12,877 bases of DNA from an uncultured Clostridia bacterium (GTDB taxonomy: Bacteria > Bacillota > Clostridia > Christensenellales > Aristaeellaceae): contig CALCUD010000015.1 of the NCBI GenBank assembly GCA_937906775.1, positions 1 to 12,877 on the forward strand. Reading direction: 5' to 3'. Numbering within the stretch: position 1 is the stretch's first letter; the number at the start of each line of letters is the position of its first letter. Below are positions 6,727 through 12,877 of the stretch, piece after piece. The position numbers were made by a program, and so were the translations under genes. The notes under the pieces were generated by a model that saw only the letters and a list, made by a program, of their open reading frames with translations, searched no databases and was not told where the DNA came from.

Positions 6727-6753
6727 AAAAAACAGACCTCCGCCGGAGGTCTG
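6727..6753 (-). terminator. Intrinsic terminator after the 442-aa secreted protein gene
   Basis: Minus strand: 9-bp GC-rich stem CAGACCTCC/GGAGGTCTG (6753-6745 with 6741-6733) around a 3-base loop, followed directly by six T (6732-6727). It begins 20 bases after the stop at 6774. Confidence 0.9.
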
Positions 6754-6773
6754 CAAAAAATACATGTTTTCAT

Positions 6774-8102
6774 TTATTGCATTTGAAGCAACTGAAGAAG
6801 CATTTCCTGCGTCAGGAGAATTCCCTGATCCGGAACGGTTATTTCACCGGGAGTCAGCGTAAGTTCCAGAATGGAATGCATTTCGCCGTCCGCTTCCGCT
6901 TCGAGAGCATATCCGTTTTCCGCTTTGTTGATAAACAGAGAACCGGATGAGCTTGTTTTCTCGGAGCCGTCCGTGTCATACCTGATTTCTTCCACATTCA
7001 TCCGGCAGACGGTATCGCCTTCGGTATCAGCCTGGATGTACGCAAGCTTCCGTTCAGGCTTACCGTTCATCATCATGGTTTCCGTCCAGCTGAACGGATC
7101 AAGCGCCATTTTCGTTTCAATCTGCATTTCTGAATCCGGAATGATGATATCGGATGTAAAGCCGTTAGCCTCCTTGGTCATGCTCACCATCACTGTGCCT
7201 TCCATCATGGACAGGGACATAACGGTTTCGGTAAAGGAAAGCGTGAACAGTTCGCTCTTGTCTGTATGAACCGTCAGACAGTTCAGCGCATCTTTTCCTC
7301 CGTTAACCATCGTCATGTCGAATTCATGTCCCGCGACATTCGCTGTCAGAGCGAATTCATTCTTTTTCGATTTGCCTTTCAGTTCGAAAATCTGATTTTC
7401 GTCCGCAGTGACCGTGATGTTCAATAACTCCGCACCATCCGGAGCAGAGGAGATCCCGCAGGTAGCGCACAGTGTGTTGAATCCGGGGTTGATCCTGGAA
7501 ACATTCAGCTGCTTCCAGATCTGAGTCAGCGCCGCGGAATTAATGGTCTGACCTTCGCCAAAGGCCGTTGCCACACTCGCGTCGATCTGTAAGGCGTACT
7601 TTTCCAGGATTTCCGCGACAGATGTGTCCAAAGCGGAAAAAAACTCATCAGCATTGACACGGACTGTCATCGTATCATCATCCATTTCCAGTGTTGCTCC
7701 GCCCCGAATCAACAACCCGGTCAACAGTTCCTTGCCCATGATTCCAAAGATTTCTCCAAGGGCAGAGACCTTTTCGGCATATTCGTTCATGCCGGAAAGC
7801 AGTTCCGCATAAGGGATCGTCATATTCTGCTTTTCGTCCGTTACGGTAATGACTTCCGTATCAAAATATAGGCTGAAATCCGCCGTATCCAGTACCCCTC
7901 TGCGGAAAACACCGTTCTCTTTCTGTACGGTCAGGCCGCCCTCCAGTCCGTCTTCCGTGAGCACCATTCTGAACCCGTCCGGCGCGTTTCCGATCTCATC
8001 GAATATCGTTTTGAGCGTATCTGTGAAAGATGCGTCTGCAAAAGCAGAAACGGTCACAAGCAGCATAGCCGCCAGCAGCAGGGAAACAACCTTTTTCATC
8101 AT
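6774..8102 (-). CDS. Secreted protein of unknown function, 442 aa
   Basis: I do not recognise a named family. The first ~24 residues are a classical signal peptide (Met-Met-Lys-Lys, hydrophobic run LLLAAMLLVTVSAF, then Ala-Asp-Ala), so the product is exported; no lipobox Cys, sortase motif or later membrane segment is visible. The mature part is acidic and rich in alternating Thr/Val/Leu patterns, suggesting mostly beta strands (for example TMTVRVNADEF and LLNITVTADENQIFELKGK), and its C-terminus ends LLTQEMLLQLLQMQ. A Cys-Ala-Thr-Cys pair occurs mid-protein and could form a disulfide. GAGGAGG lies eight bases before ATG 8102 (the second ATG is also usable). It has its own promoter at 8192-8220 and terminator at 6727-6753, so it is monocistronic. 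A cell-surface or extracellular beta-sheet protein is all that can be inferred. Confidence 0.85.
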   Translation of the reverse strand: MMKKVVSLLLAAMLLVTVSAFADASFTDTLKTIFDEIGNAPDGFRMVLTEDGLEGGLTVQKENGVFRRGVLDTADFSLYFDTEVITVTDEKQNMTIPYAELLSGMNEYAEKVSALGEIFGIMGKELLTGLLIRGGATLEMDDDTMTVRVNADEFFSALDTSVAEILEKYALQIDASVATAFGEGQTINSAALTQIWKQLNVSRINPGFNTLCATCGISSAPDGAELLNITVTADENQIFELKGKSKKNEFALTANVAGHEFDMTMVNGGKDALNCLTVHTDKSELFTLSFTETVMSLSMMEGTVMVSMTKEANGFTSDIIIPDSEMQIETKMALDPFSWTETMMMNGKPERKLAYIQADTEGDTVCRMNVEEIRYDTDGSEKTSSSGSLFINKAENGYALEAEADGEMHSILELTLTPGEITVPDQGILLTQEMLLQLLQMQ

Positions 8103-8191
8103 TCAGGTATCCTCCTCATAATGATCTTTATCATTCTTCTGTCCGGGCGTCCGGATCACGCAAACCTGTCAGGAAAGCGGAACCGGGTCGC

Positions 8192-8220
8192 ATTTTACCA
8201 TAATCGGATTCCCGGCGCAA
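8192..8220 (-). promoter_or_regulatory. Extended -10 promoter of the 442-aa secreted protein gene
   Basis: Minus strand: -35 TTGCGC (8220-8215), 17-bp spacer ending TGG, -10 TAAAAT (8197-8192); TGG-TAAAAT fits the extended -10 form. It leaves a leader of about 80 nt that holds a small 6-bp inverted repeat (8120-8135) just ahead of the ribosome binding site. Apart from this promoter and the terminator at 8344-8371, the gap 8103-8388 holds nothing I recognise. Confidence 0.6.
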
Positions 8221-8343
8221 CCCGCCGTCATCCGGACCGGCATTCATTTTGCCTCGGTTCGCATTCGTCTGACCGGATTGATTGCCGGAAAGCGCGTACA
8301 GAATGTCAGACATAACAAAGAGTGATAAAGTTCCCGTGAAAAC

Positions 8344-8371
8344 AAAAAAGCCGCGGAAAACCGCCCGCGGC
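8344..8371 (-). terminator. Intrinsic terminator after the 237-aa secreted protein gene
   Basis: Minus strand: stem GCCGCGG/CCGCGGC (8371-8365 with 8356-8350), 8-base loop, then six T (8349-8344). It begins 17 bases past the stop at 8389. Confidence 0.9.
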
Positions 8372-8388
8372 CCTGTTGTTTCTACTGA

Positions 8389-9102
8389 TTACTTGACATA
8401 ATAGATGTGGATGTCCAGATTGTTCATGTTATAAACGATGCTTCCGTCTTCGCAGAGTTCGATCGTCATTTCAATCGAATCACCGGCAAAGTCAACGTTC
8501 ATGGACAGTTTGCCTTCGTTGAAAGCGAACGTCATTTCTTCTCCGAAAATGGTAGCTTTGCCGTTGTCAATGATCATAGCGCTCGTGACTTCATCGCCCA
8601 GCAGCGTGCCCAGACCGGACGCGATGGCTTCCTCCAGACTGAAGGTCATGCCCATGGCACTGATCAGCTGAGGATTCCAGCTTCCGTCAAACGCGCTGAT
8701 ATCATCGGCGGGAACAGCCGCGGGAAGAGCAACACCTTCGGGCTCTTCCGTCGAGAACATCAGCATCTGATCTTCTTCACCGCCGACAAAAGTATTTTCA
8801 TCAATTGCGGTCAGGGTAACAGGTTCGCTGCCTTCCGCCGTAATCAAGATTCCGCTTCCATCCTCAGTAAATTCATATGTGCCGGAAGTAGTTGTACCCA
8901 TGGCATCCATAGCAAGCGTTCCGTCATCATAGAAAACAAAGCTGATAGACATCATTCCGGCGGTATTCATCCAGTTTTCGCCGTTGTCTGTGGACATACC
9001 GACAAGATACAGTTTGGCAACCTCGGTCGCGGTTTCGGCAACAGCAGCCGCGCTGACAAGCAGCATAGCCAGAGTCAGGACAAAAGCAAGCAGTTTCTTC
9101 AT
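8389..9102 (-). CDS. Secreted lipocalin-like/beta-rich protein of unknown function, 237 aa
   Basis: The start is ATG 9102 (MKKLLAFVLTLAMLLVSAAAVAE), eight bases after GGAGG; a further in-frame ATG at 9120 overlaps that ribosome site and is rejected. The first ~22 residues are a signal peptide with cleavage near AVA-ET, and there is no lipobox Cys. The mature protein is strongly acidic and looks like two beta-rich halves: one with repeated short strands and Asp-Gly turns (YDDGTLAMDAMGTTTSGTYEF, TAIDENTFVGG), and a second starting FDGSWNP around residue 125 and ending in DGSIVYNMNNLDIHIYYVK. A Phe-x-Gly-x-Trp strand followed by Asp-Gly beta turns recalls lipocalin-like lineage-specific exported proteins of gut Clostridia, but I cannot assign a family or ligand. 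It is monocistronic, with its own promoter (9148-9176) and terminator (8344-8371). Confidence 0.82.
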   Translation of the reverse strand: MKKLLAFVLTLAMLLVSAAAVAETATEVAKLYLVGMSTDNGENWMNTAGMMSISFVFYDDGTLAMDAMGTTTSGTYEFTEDGSGILITAEGSEPVTLTAIDENTFVGGEEDQMLMFSTEEPEGVALPAAVPADDISAFDGSWNPQLISAMGMTFSLEEAIASGLGTLLGDEVTSAMIIDNGKATIFGEEMTFAFNEGKLSMNVDFAGDSIEMTIELCEDGSIVYNMNNLDIHIYYVK

Positions 9103-9147
9103 TTCATTTTCCTCCGTCATAAATAATAAAGTATCAGAACCTTACGA

Positions 9148-9176
9148 AGCATATCATACAGTGTTCTGTTTTTCAA
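9148..9176 (-). promoter_or_regulatory. Promoter of the 237-aa secreted protein gene
   Basis: Minus strand: -35 TTGAAA (9176-9171), 17-bp spacer ending TGA, -10 TATGCT (9153-9148), an extended -10 form. It leaves a ~35-nt leader to ATG 9102. It points away from the Lrp-family gene promoter in the same intergenic gap. Confidence 0.55.
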
Positions 9177-9223
9177 GAGATCCGGCCTGTTTTTCTTCAT
9201 CCCGGCCGTTTTCGGAGCATCGG

Positions 9224-9252
9224 TTGCAAAAATCCTTCCCAATATGTATAAT
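9224..9252 (+). promoter_or_regulatory. Sigma-A promoter of the Lrp-aminotransferase operon
   Basis: -35 TTGCAA (9224-9229), exactly 17 bp, -10 TATAAT (9247-9252, perfect consensus). The start of transcription should be near 9259, 35 bases before ATG 9294. Lrp-family regulators commonly control their own promoter, so an operator here is likely, but I see no clean palindrome. Confidence 0.8.
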
Positions 9253-9293
9253 AAATAGATTCATTTTTACCGGATGTAAGGAGTGGATTTACG

Positions 9294-9785
9294 ATGACAA
9301 AGCTGGAAACCGCTCTGTTGGAGCTCCTGAAAGAAGATTGCCGTCTGCCCCTGGAAAAGCTTGCGGTCATGACCGGCACTTCCATGGAAGAAGTAGCCGC
9401 TACCGTTGAAGATCTTGAGAAGCGCCGCATCATCCTGCGTTACGCGCCGATCATCAACTGGGATCTTACAGATCGCGAACGCGTGGAGGCGATGATCGAA
9501 GTCAAGGTGACTCCGCAGCGCGATATGGGATTCGATGCCGTTGCTTCCCGGATCTACCGTTTTGACGAGGTGAAAAGCGTTTATCTGATGTCCGGCAGCT
9601 ACGATCTGCTGGTCCTCGTCGAAGCCCGGACTCTCAAGGATCTGGCTTCCTTCGTTTCCGCCAAGCTGAGCACGCTCGAATTGGTTACGGGAACGGCAAC
9701 CAGTTTTGTTCTCAAGCGGTACAAGGAAGAGGGCGTCATATTTGAAGGAACCGAATCCGATCAGAGGCTGGTGATCAGTCCGTGA
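9294..9785 (+). CDS. Lrp/AsnC-family transcriptional regulator
   Basis: DNA-binding regulator of amino-acid metabolism, 163 aa, cytoplasmic. The N-terminal part (about 3-55) is an AsnC-type winged helix-turn-helix (LETALLELLKEDCRLPLEKLA, then VMTGTSMEEVAATVEDLEKRRII). The C-terminal part (about 65-145) has the RAM ligand-binding pattern, including EVKSVYLMSGSYDLLVLVEA, and ends in a short tail. The start ATG 9294 follows AAGGAG by ten bases. Its stop overlaps the GTG start of the aminotransferase gene (GTGA, 9782-9785), so the two are translated together. This pairing is the one seen in Bacillus subtilis alaR-alaT, where the Lrp-type protein activates the alanine transaminase; on that basis it probably senses an amino acid and controls its own operon. 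The effector is not known from sequence. Confidence 0.92.
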   Translation: MTKLETALLELLKEDCRLPLEKLAVMTGTSMEEVAATVEDLEKRRIILRYAPIINWDLTDRERVEAMIEVKVTPQRDMGFDAVASRIYRFDEVKSVYLMSGSYDLLVLVEARTLKDLASFVSAKLSTLELVTGTATSFVLKRYKEEGVIFEGTESDQRLVISP

Positions 9786-10963
9786 ATTACGAAAGATTTC
9801 TGAACCCCGCTATCGCGGCAGTTCCCCCAAGCGGGATCCGCCGTTTCTTTGATCTGGCCTCCACAATGAAAGATACCATTTCCCTCGGCGTGGGCGAACC
9901 GGATTTCAAAACGCCGTATCACATCCGCAACGCTGCCATCAACAGCCTCGTTGACGGTGAAACGGCCTATACCCCGAATCGCGGTCTCCTGTCACTCCGG
10001 AAGGAGATCAGCCGCTATCTGTCCGACCGTTTCCATACGGATTATGATCCCGAAACCGAGATCATCGTCACGATCGGGGCCAGCGAAGCAATCGATATCG
10101 CGCTCCGAGCCATGCTCTCCCCCGGGGATGAGGTTCTGGTTCCCGAACCGAGCTATGTTTCCTACAGCCCCAGCGTTATTTTCGCCGGAGGTTCGCCGGT
10201 TGGCGTCGTCACCGATCAGGAGCACGAGTTCCGTCTCATGCCGGATCAGCTGGAAGCCGCTATCACCCCGAAAACCAAAGCGCTGATCCTTCCCTATCCA
10301 AACAATCCCACCGGCGGGATCATGGAAAAAGCGGATCTGGAAGCTATCGCGCCGATCATTCAAAAGCACGATCTGATGGTCATCAGCGACGAAATCTATT
10401 GTGAGCTGATTTACGGCGGAAAGTCTCACATCTCCTTCGCTTCGCTTCCCGGCATGTACGAGCGGACGCTGACCATCAACGGTTTCAGCAAAGCTTTCGC
10501 AATGACAGGCTGGCGTGTCGGCTACCTTTGCGGCGCAAAAGAACTGCTCGCTGTCATGAACAAGATCCATCAGTACGGGATCATGTGCGCGCCCCGCCAG
10601 GGGCAGGTCGCCGCCGAAGAGGCTCTCCGTCTCGGCCGGGAAAACGGATATGAAGATGTCATCCGGATGCGGGAAAGTTACGACCGCCGCCGCCGGCTTA
10701 TGGTCGACAGTTTCCGTGCGATGGGGCTGAATTGTTTCGAGCCTTACGGCGCTTTCTACGTATTTCCTTCCATCCGCCGCACCGGAATGTCCAGCGAGGA
10801 CTTCTGTTCCCGGCTGCTGAAAGAAAAAAGCGTCGCCTGCGTTCCCGGAGGAGCCTTCGGTCCTTCCGGTGAAGGCAATATCCGTTGCTGCTATGCTACC
10901 GCATTGGACAAGCTGACCGTCGCACTTGACCGTATGGCCGACTTTGTCCGCGAAAACACCTGA
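9782..10963 (+). CDS. PLP-dependent class I/II aminotransferase (AlaT/AraT-like)
   Basis: A 393-aa fold-type I aminotransferase that moves an amino group between an amino acid and a 2-oxoacid, using PLP. Residues seen: SLGVGEPDFKTP (34-45) with the substrate-binding Gly; GASEAIDIALRAM (99-111, cofactor phosphate loop); PYPNNPTGG (171-179, N175); ISDEIYCELIY (201-211, D203 and Y206); Schiff-base K237 in NGFSKAFAMTGWRVGY (R245); and a C-terminal NIRCCYA Arg for the substrate carboxylate. Length is typical of the I-gamma subgroup. The start is GTG 9782 overlapping the regulator stop; the Shine-Dalgarno is weak, consistent with coupling. Adjacency to an Lrp-type gene suggests alanine aminotransferase, as in alaT of Bacillus; aromatic or aspartate specificity cannot be excluded. 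The downstream aepY raises the remote possibility of a phosphonate substrate. Fold is certain, substrate is not. Confidence 0.93.
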   Translation: MNYERFLNPAIAAVPPSGIRRFFDLASTMKDTISLGVGEPDFKTPYHIRNAAINSLVDGETAYTPNRGLLSLRKEISRYLSDRFHTDYDPETEIIVTIGASEAIDIALRAMLSPGDEVLVPEPSYVSYSPSVIFAGGSPVGVVTDQEHEFRLMPDQLEAAITPKTKALILPYPNNPTGGIMEKADLEAIAPIIQKHDLMVISDEIYCELIYGGKSHISFASLPGMYERTLTINGFSKAFAMTGWRVGYLCGAKELLAVMNKIHQYGIMCAPRQGQVAAEEALRLGRENGYEDVIRMRESYDRRRRLMVDSFRAMGLNCFEPYGAFYVFPSIRRTGMSSEDFCSRLLKEKSVACVPGGAFGPSGEGNIRCCYATALDKLTVALDRMADFVRENT

Positions 10964-10976
10964 AGGGAAATTGAAC

Positions 10977-12080
10977 ATGAAAAAAGGACTGTGCCTGCTG
11001 CTTTGTCTGATGCTTCTGATCCCCGCCGCTTTCGCGGAGGAAGAGGATGACGATCTGCTCATTGAAGAGATCATCGAAACCGTCGAAGAAGAAGGAAAAA
11101 AACAGCTTCAGGATACCGACGGCTCGCCCATAATCACCATCACCTGTACCGGTGATTTCACGATCGGGTATGATACATGGAATAAAAAAGACATCTTCAC
11201 CAAAGAATTGAAAGCCAACGGCGACGATATCAACTTTATCATGAAGAACACCCGAGATATCTTTCTGGAAGACGATCTGACGCTGATCAATTTCGAAGGA
11301 ACTCTGACGAATGTCACCTCTGTTCCTTCCTCCAAGCGCGGAAACAGTTTCCTTTTCAGCGCGCCGCCCGAATGGGTTTCCGTCCTGGCTGACAACGGTG
11401 TGGAATGTGTCAGTCTTGAAAACAATCATGTCATGGATCACGGGACCGAAGGGTATGACGAAACCATGCAAACGCTGACGGACGCCGGGATCGTCTGGTC
11501 CAACAGCGAACAGATGGGAACCTTTGAGGTCTGCGGGATTCAGGTAGCCATGCTCAGCTATCTGTGTATCGACCGGTACGATTCCCTGTGGGAAAAAGTT
11601 CCGGCGGATATCGCCGCTGCCAAGGCGAAATACCCGATGGTGATCGTTTCCTTCCATTGGGGAAATGAACTCGACTATTATCCCACCGGAAATCAACAGA
11701 AAATGGGACATCTGGCGGTAGACGCGGGTGCGGATCTTGTCATCGGACATCACAGTCACCGCATCAATCCGATCGAGCTGTACAACGGTGTATATATCTG
11801 CTACAGTCTCGGGAACTTCTGCTTTGCAGGCAATTCCAAGCCCAGTGATATGTCCAGCTATATTTTTCAGGCCCGTTACAAGCTGAAAGACGGTGAAGCC
11901 ATCGCCAAGGGATTCCGGATTATTCCGATCCGGATCAGTTCCCGGGCCGACAAGAATAATTTCATCCCCACCCCCTATACTGACGGCAGCAAGATCGACG
12001 CGGTACTTTCCACAATAAAGGACAACGGCCGGAAGATCGAAAATCCTGTCGTGTCCTATCCGCTTGACTGGAACTATTAA
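10977..12080 (+). CDS. Exported CapA-family (poly-gamma-glutamate biosynthesis type) phosphoesterase-fold protein
   Basis: A 367-aa secreted protein of the CapA/PGA_cap family, a calcineurin-like metallophosphoesterase fold. ATG 10977 is chosen because it begins a textbook signal peptide (MKKGLCLLLCLMLLIPAAFA, cleavage near A20/E21); AGGGA lies upstream. An acidic linker (about 21-45) follows, then the domain: TCTGDFTIG (56-64, D60), LINFEGTLTN (103-112, N105/E107), LENNHVMDHG (147-156), VSFHWGNE (224-231), GHHSHRINPIE (257-267) and YSLGNFCF (276-283). These His/Asp/Asn clusters fit the metal site of the family. In Bacillus, CapA is needed for poly-gamma-glutamate capsule export or assembly; many homologues have no such operon, and no capB/capC is seen here. 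The gene starts 13 nt after the aminotransferase and ends 14 nt before aepY, in one operon. Function beyond the family is uncertain. Confidence 0.88.
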   Translation: MKKGLCLLLCLMLLIPAAFAEEEDDDLLIEEIIETVEEEGKKQLQDTDGSPIITITCTGDFTIGYDTWNKKDIFTKELKANGDDINFIMKNTRDIFLEDDLTLINFEGTLTNVTSVPSSKRGNSFLFSAPPEWVSVLADNGVECVSLENNHVMDHGTEGYDETMQTLTDAGIVWSNSEQMGTFEVCGIQVAMLSYLCIDRYDSLWEKVPADIAAAKAKYPMVIVSFHWGNELDYYPTGNQQKMGHLAVDAGADLVIGHHSHRINPIELYNGVYICYSLGNFCFAGNSKPSDMSSYIFQARYKLKDGEAIAKGFRIIPIRISSRADKNNFIPTPYTDGSKIDAVLSTIKDNGRKIENPVVSYPLDWNY

Positions 12081-12094
12081 AGGAGATATCCCCG

Positions 12095-12877
12095 ATGAAT
12101 GTCGCTGCTTTTCTGGATGCCTGCCAACGGGCGGGCATCGACTTTTTCACCGGCGTTCCCGACAGCCAGCTCAAAGCTCTGTGCGATGAATTGTATGCCC
12201 GTTACGGAACAGACGGAGACACGCACATTGTCGCCCCAAACGAAGGGAATGCTGTCGCGCTTTGCGCAGGACACTATCTGGCAACCGGGCATCCTTCCCT
12301 CTGTTATATGCAAAACAGCGGTTTGGGCAATGCTGTCAATCCGCTTGCTTCTCTGATGGATGACGCGGTATACGGGCTTCCCTGCCTGCTGGCAGTCGGA
12401 TGGCGCGGCGAGCCGGGAGTTCACGATGAACCGCAGCATGTCAAGCAGGGTGCGATCACTCCGGGACAGTTGGAATTGCTGGATATTCCCTATTTTGTTC
12501 TGAGCCGCGATACTTCAGAATCCGAATTTGATCAATCTTTCGAACTTCTTCGTCTGGCTATGTCATCCGGGCGCTGTGCGGCAATCATCATCCGCAAGGA
12601 CGCACTGGAATCCGGTTCAAAGCCTGACTATTCCAACGATCACAGCATGACGCGAGAAACCGCCGCCGGTCTTGTGCTATCTGCTGCAGGTTCTTCGGAC
12701 CTCTTCGTTTCAACCACCGGTAAGCTTTCCCGCGAGATTTTTGAAATACGGGAAGCCCGCAGGGAGGGCCATGCCGCCGATTTCCTGACCGTTGGCAGTA
12801 ACAGTGAATATTGCTGGTGTACCCACCGCTGTAGGACGTGCTATGTAAGTGCCGTCACCGTTAGATGTAACAGTACC
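12095..12877 (+). CDS. aepY: Phosphonopyruvate decarboxylase AepY, N-terminal part, chimeric at window end
   Basis: TPP-dependent enzyme converting phosphonopyruvate to phosphonoacetaldehyde in 2-aminoethylphosphonate (or related phosphonate) biosynthesis. Seen: FFTGVPDSQLK (17-27), ANEGNAVALC-like APNEGNAVALC (47-57, with E50 as the likely TPP-activating Glu), YMQNSGLGNAVNPL (71-84), VGWRGEPGVHDEPQHVKQG (101-119), STTGKLSREIFEIRE (206-220) and DFLTVGS (229-235). All are signatures of the Ppd family. RBS AGGAGA precedes ATG 12095. From codon 236 (base 12800) the frame stays open but no longer resembles the family, which should read on with a Met-Gly-His-Ala type segment and a ~140-residue TPP-binding domain. 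The reliable part ends at about 12799; the rest (12800-12877) is better explained by the minus-strand reading. Sulfopyruvate decarboxylase is a relative, but the motifs fit AepY better. Confidence 0.88.
   Translation, partial: MNVAAFLDACQRAGIDFFTGVPDSQLKALCDELYARYGTDGDTHIVAPNEGNAVALCAGHYLATGHPSLCYMQNSGLGNAVNPLASLMDDAVYGLPCLLAVGWRGEPGVHDEPQHVKQGAITPGQLELLDIPYFVLSRDTSESEFDQSFELLRLAMSSGRCAAIIIRKDALESGSKPDYSNDHSMTRETAAGLVLSAAGSSDLFVSTTGKLSREIFEIREARREGHAADFLTVGSNSEYCWCTHRCRTCYVSAVTVRCNST
12800..12877 (-). CDS. Fragment of an Ig-like/adhesin repeat domain, possibly foreign to this contig
   Basis: Read leftwards from 12877, this stretch gives an open frame GTVTSNGDGTYIARPTA...GTPAIFTV, the beta-strand and Asn-Gly-Asp-Gly-Thr-Tyr pattern of bacterial Ig-like surface repeats. 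Codons here (ACA, TCT, ATA, GCA, CCT, ACT) are AT-leaning, unlike the neighbouring genes. The frame continues through the aepY sequence only to a TGA near 12710, so aepY-derived bases cannot belong to the same gene. The upstream part of the domain lies beyond the window. A single fragment of 26 codons cannot be assigned to a gene. Confidence 0.5.

Noticed and set aside
8120..8135. AATGAT/ATCATT inverted repeat in the leader of the 442-aa gene
   Set aside because: Six AT-rich base pairs; too weak for a terminator or riboswitch.
8131..8313. Small minus-strand frame of 60 codons in the gap before the 442-aa gene
   Set aside because: No Shine-Dalgarno before its ATG, it runs through the promoter at 8192-8220, and the composition is not protein-like.
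9103..9120. Upstream in-frame ATG at 9120 for the 237-aa secreted protein
   Set aside because: It overlaps the GGAGG that serves ATG 9102 and would put MTEENE in front of a perfect signal peptide.
9992..11759. Minus-strand open frames of 360 and 287 codons opposite the aminotransferase and CapA-like genes
   Set aside because: They are shadow frames without ribosome sites; the plus-strand proteins carry complete family motifs.

Overview
The window reads as a chromosomal contig from an anaerobic, fermentative low-to-mid-GC Firmicute. A Clostridia relative, possibly a gut or rumen Christensenellales-type lineage, is my inference. It rests on the electron-bifurcating [FeFe] hydrogenase operon, consensus GGAGG ribosome binding sites, sigma-A-type promoters, and secreted proteins with a plain Met-Lys-Lys/Leu-rich/Ala-x-Ala signal peptide. 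There are no rRNAs, tRNAs, insertion sequences, CRISPR arrays or phage genes. The genes divide into a leftward block (1-9102, minus strand) and a rightward block (9294-12877, plus strand), which diverge from a promoter-bearing gap at 9103-9293.

Leftward block, read right to left. (a) Two monocistronic genes for secreted proteins of unknown function (8389-9102 and 6774-8102), each with its own promoter and intrinsic terminator. (b) A two-gene unit: a short RsbW/SpoIIAB-type GHKL ATPase (6187-6594), then UDP-GlcNAc 2-epimerase wecB (5018-6151). It starts at a strong promoter that carries a perfect 14-bp palindrome between its -35 and -10, and ends at a 15-bp inverted repeat. (c) The five-gene hydrogenase operon (4862 down to 1, leaving the window): hndA (NuoE-like, [2Fe-2S]), a stand-alone GHKL/HATPase protein, hndB (thioredoxin-like ferredoxin), hndC (NuoF-like, FMN/NAD(P)/FeS) and hndD/hydA (H-cluster catalytic subunit, missing only its extreme C-terminus). 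Together these should make a soluble multimeric hydrogenase coupling NAD(P)H, ferredoxin and H2. A weak Rex-like inverted repeat overlaps the putative promoter.

Rightward block. An Lrp/AsnC-family regulator overlaps by 4 bp a class I PLP aminotransferase; this is the pairing seen in Bacillus alaR-alaT. A secreted CapA-like metallophosphoesterase-fold protein and a phosphonopyruvate decarboxylase (aepY) follow with gaps of only 13-14 bp, so all four are probably one transcript. The aepY frame matches its family only to about base 12799. The last ~78 bases have different codon usage and, read on the minus strand, encode a piece of an Ig-like surface-protein domain. I read this as a contig-end assembly chimera, or less likely a real rearrangement.

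I see no convincing wholly new system. The points most worth checking are the aepY junction, the GHKL protein inside the hydrogenase operon, the TSCSPGW variant in the hydrogenase, and the palindromic operator in the RsbW-like promoter. No stretch longer than 300 bases lacks a gene; the longest gap is 8103-8388.
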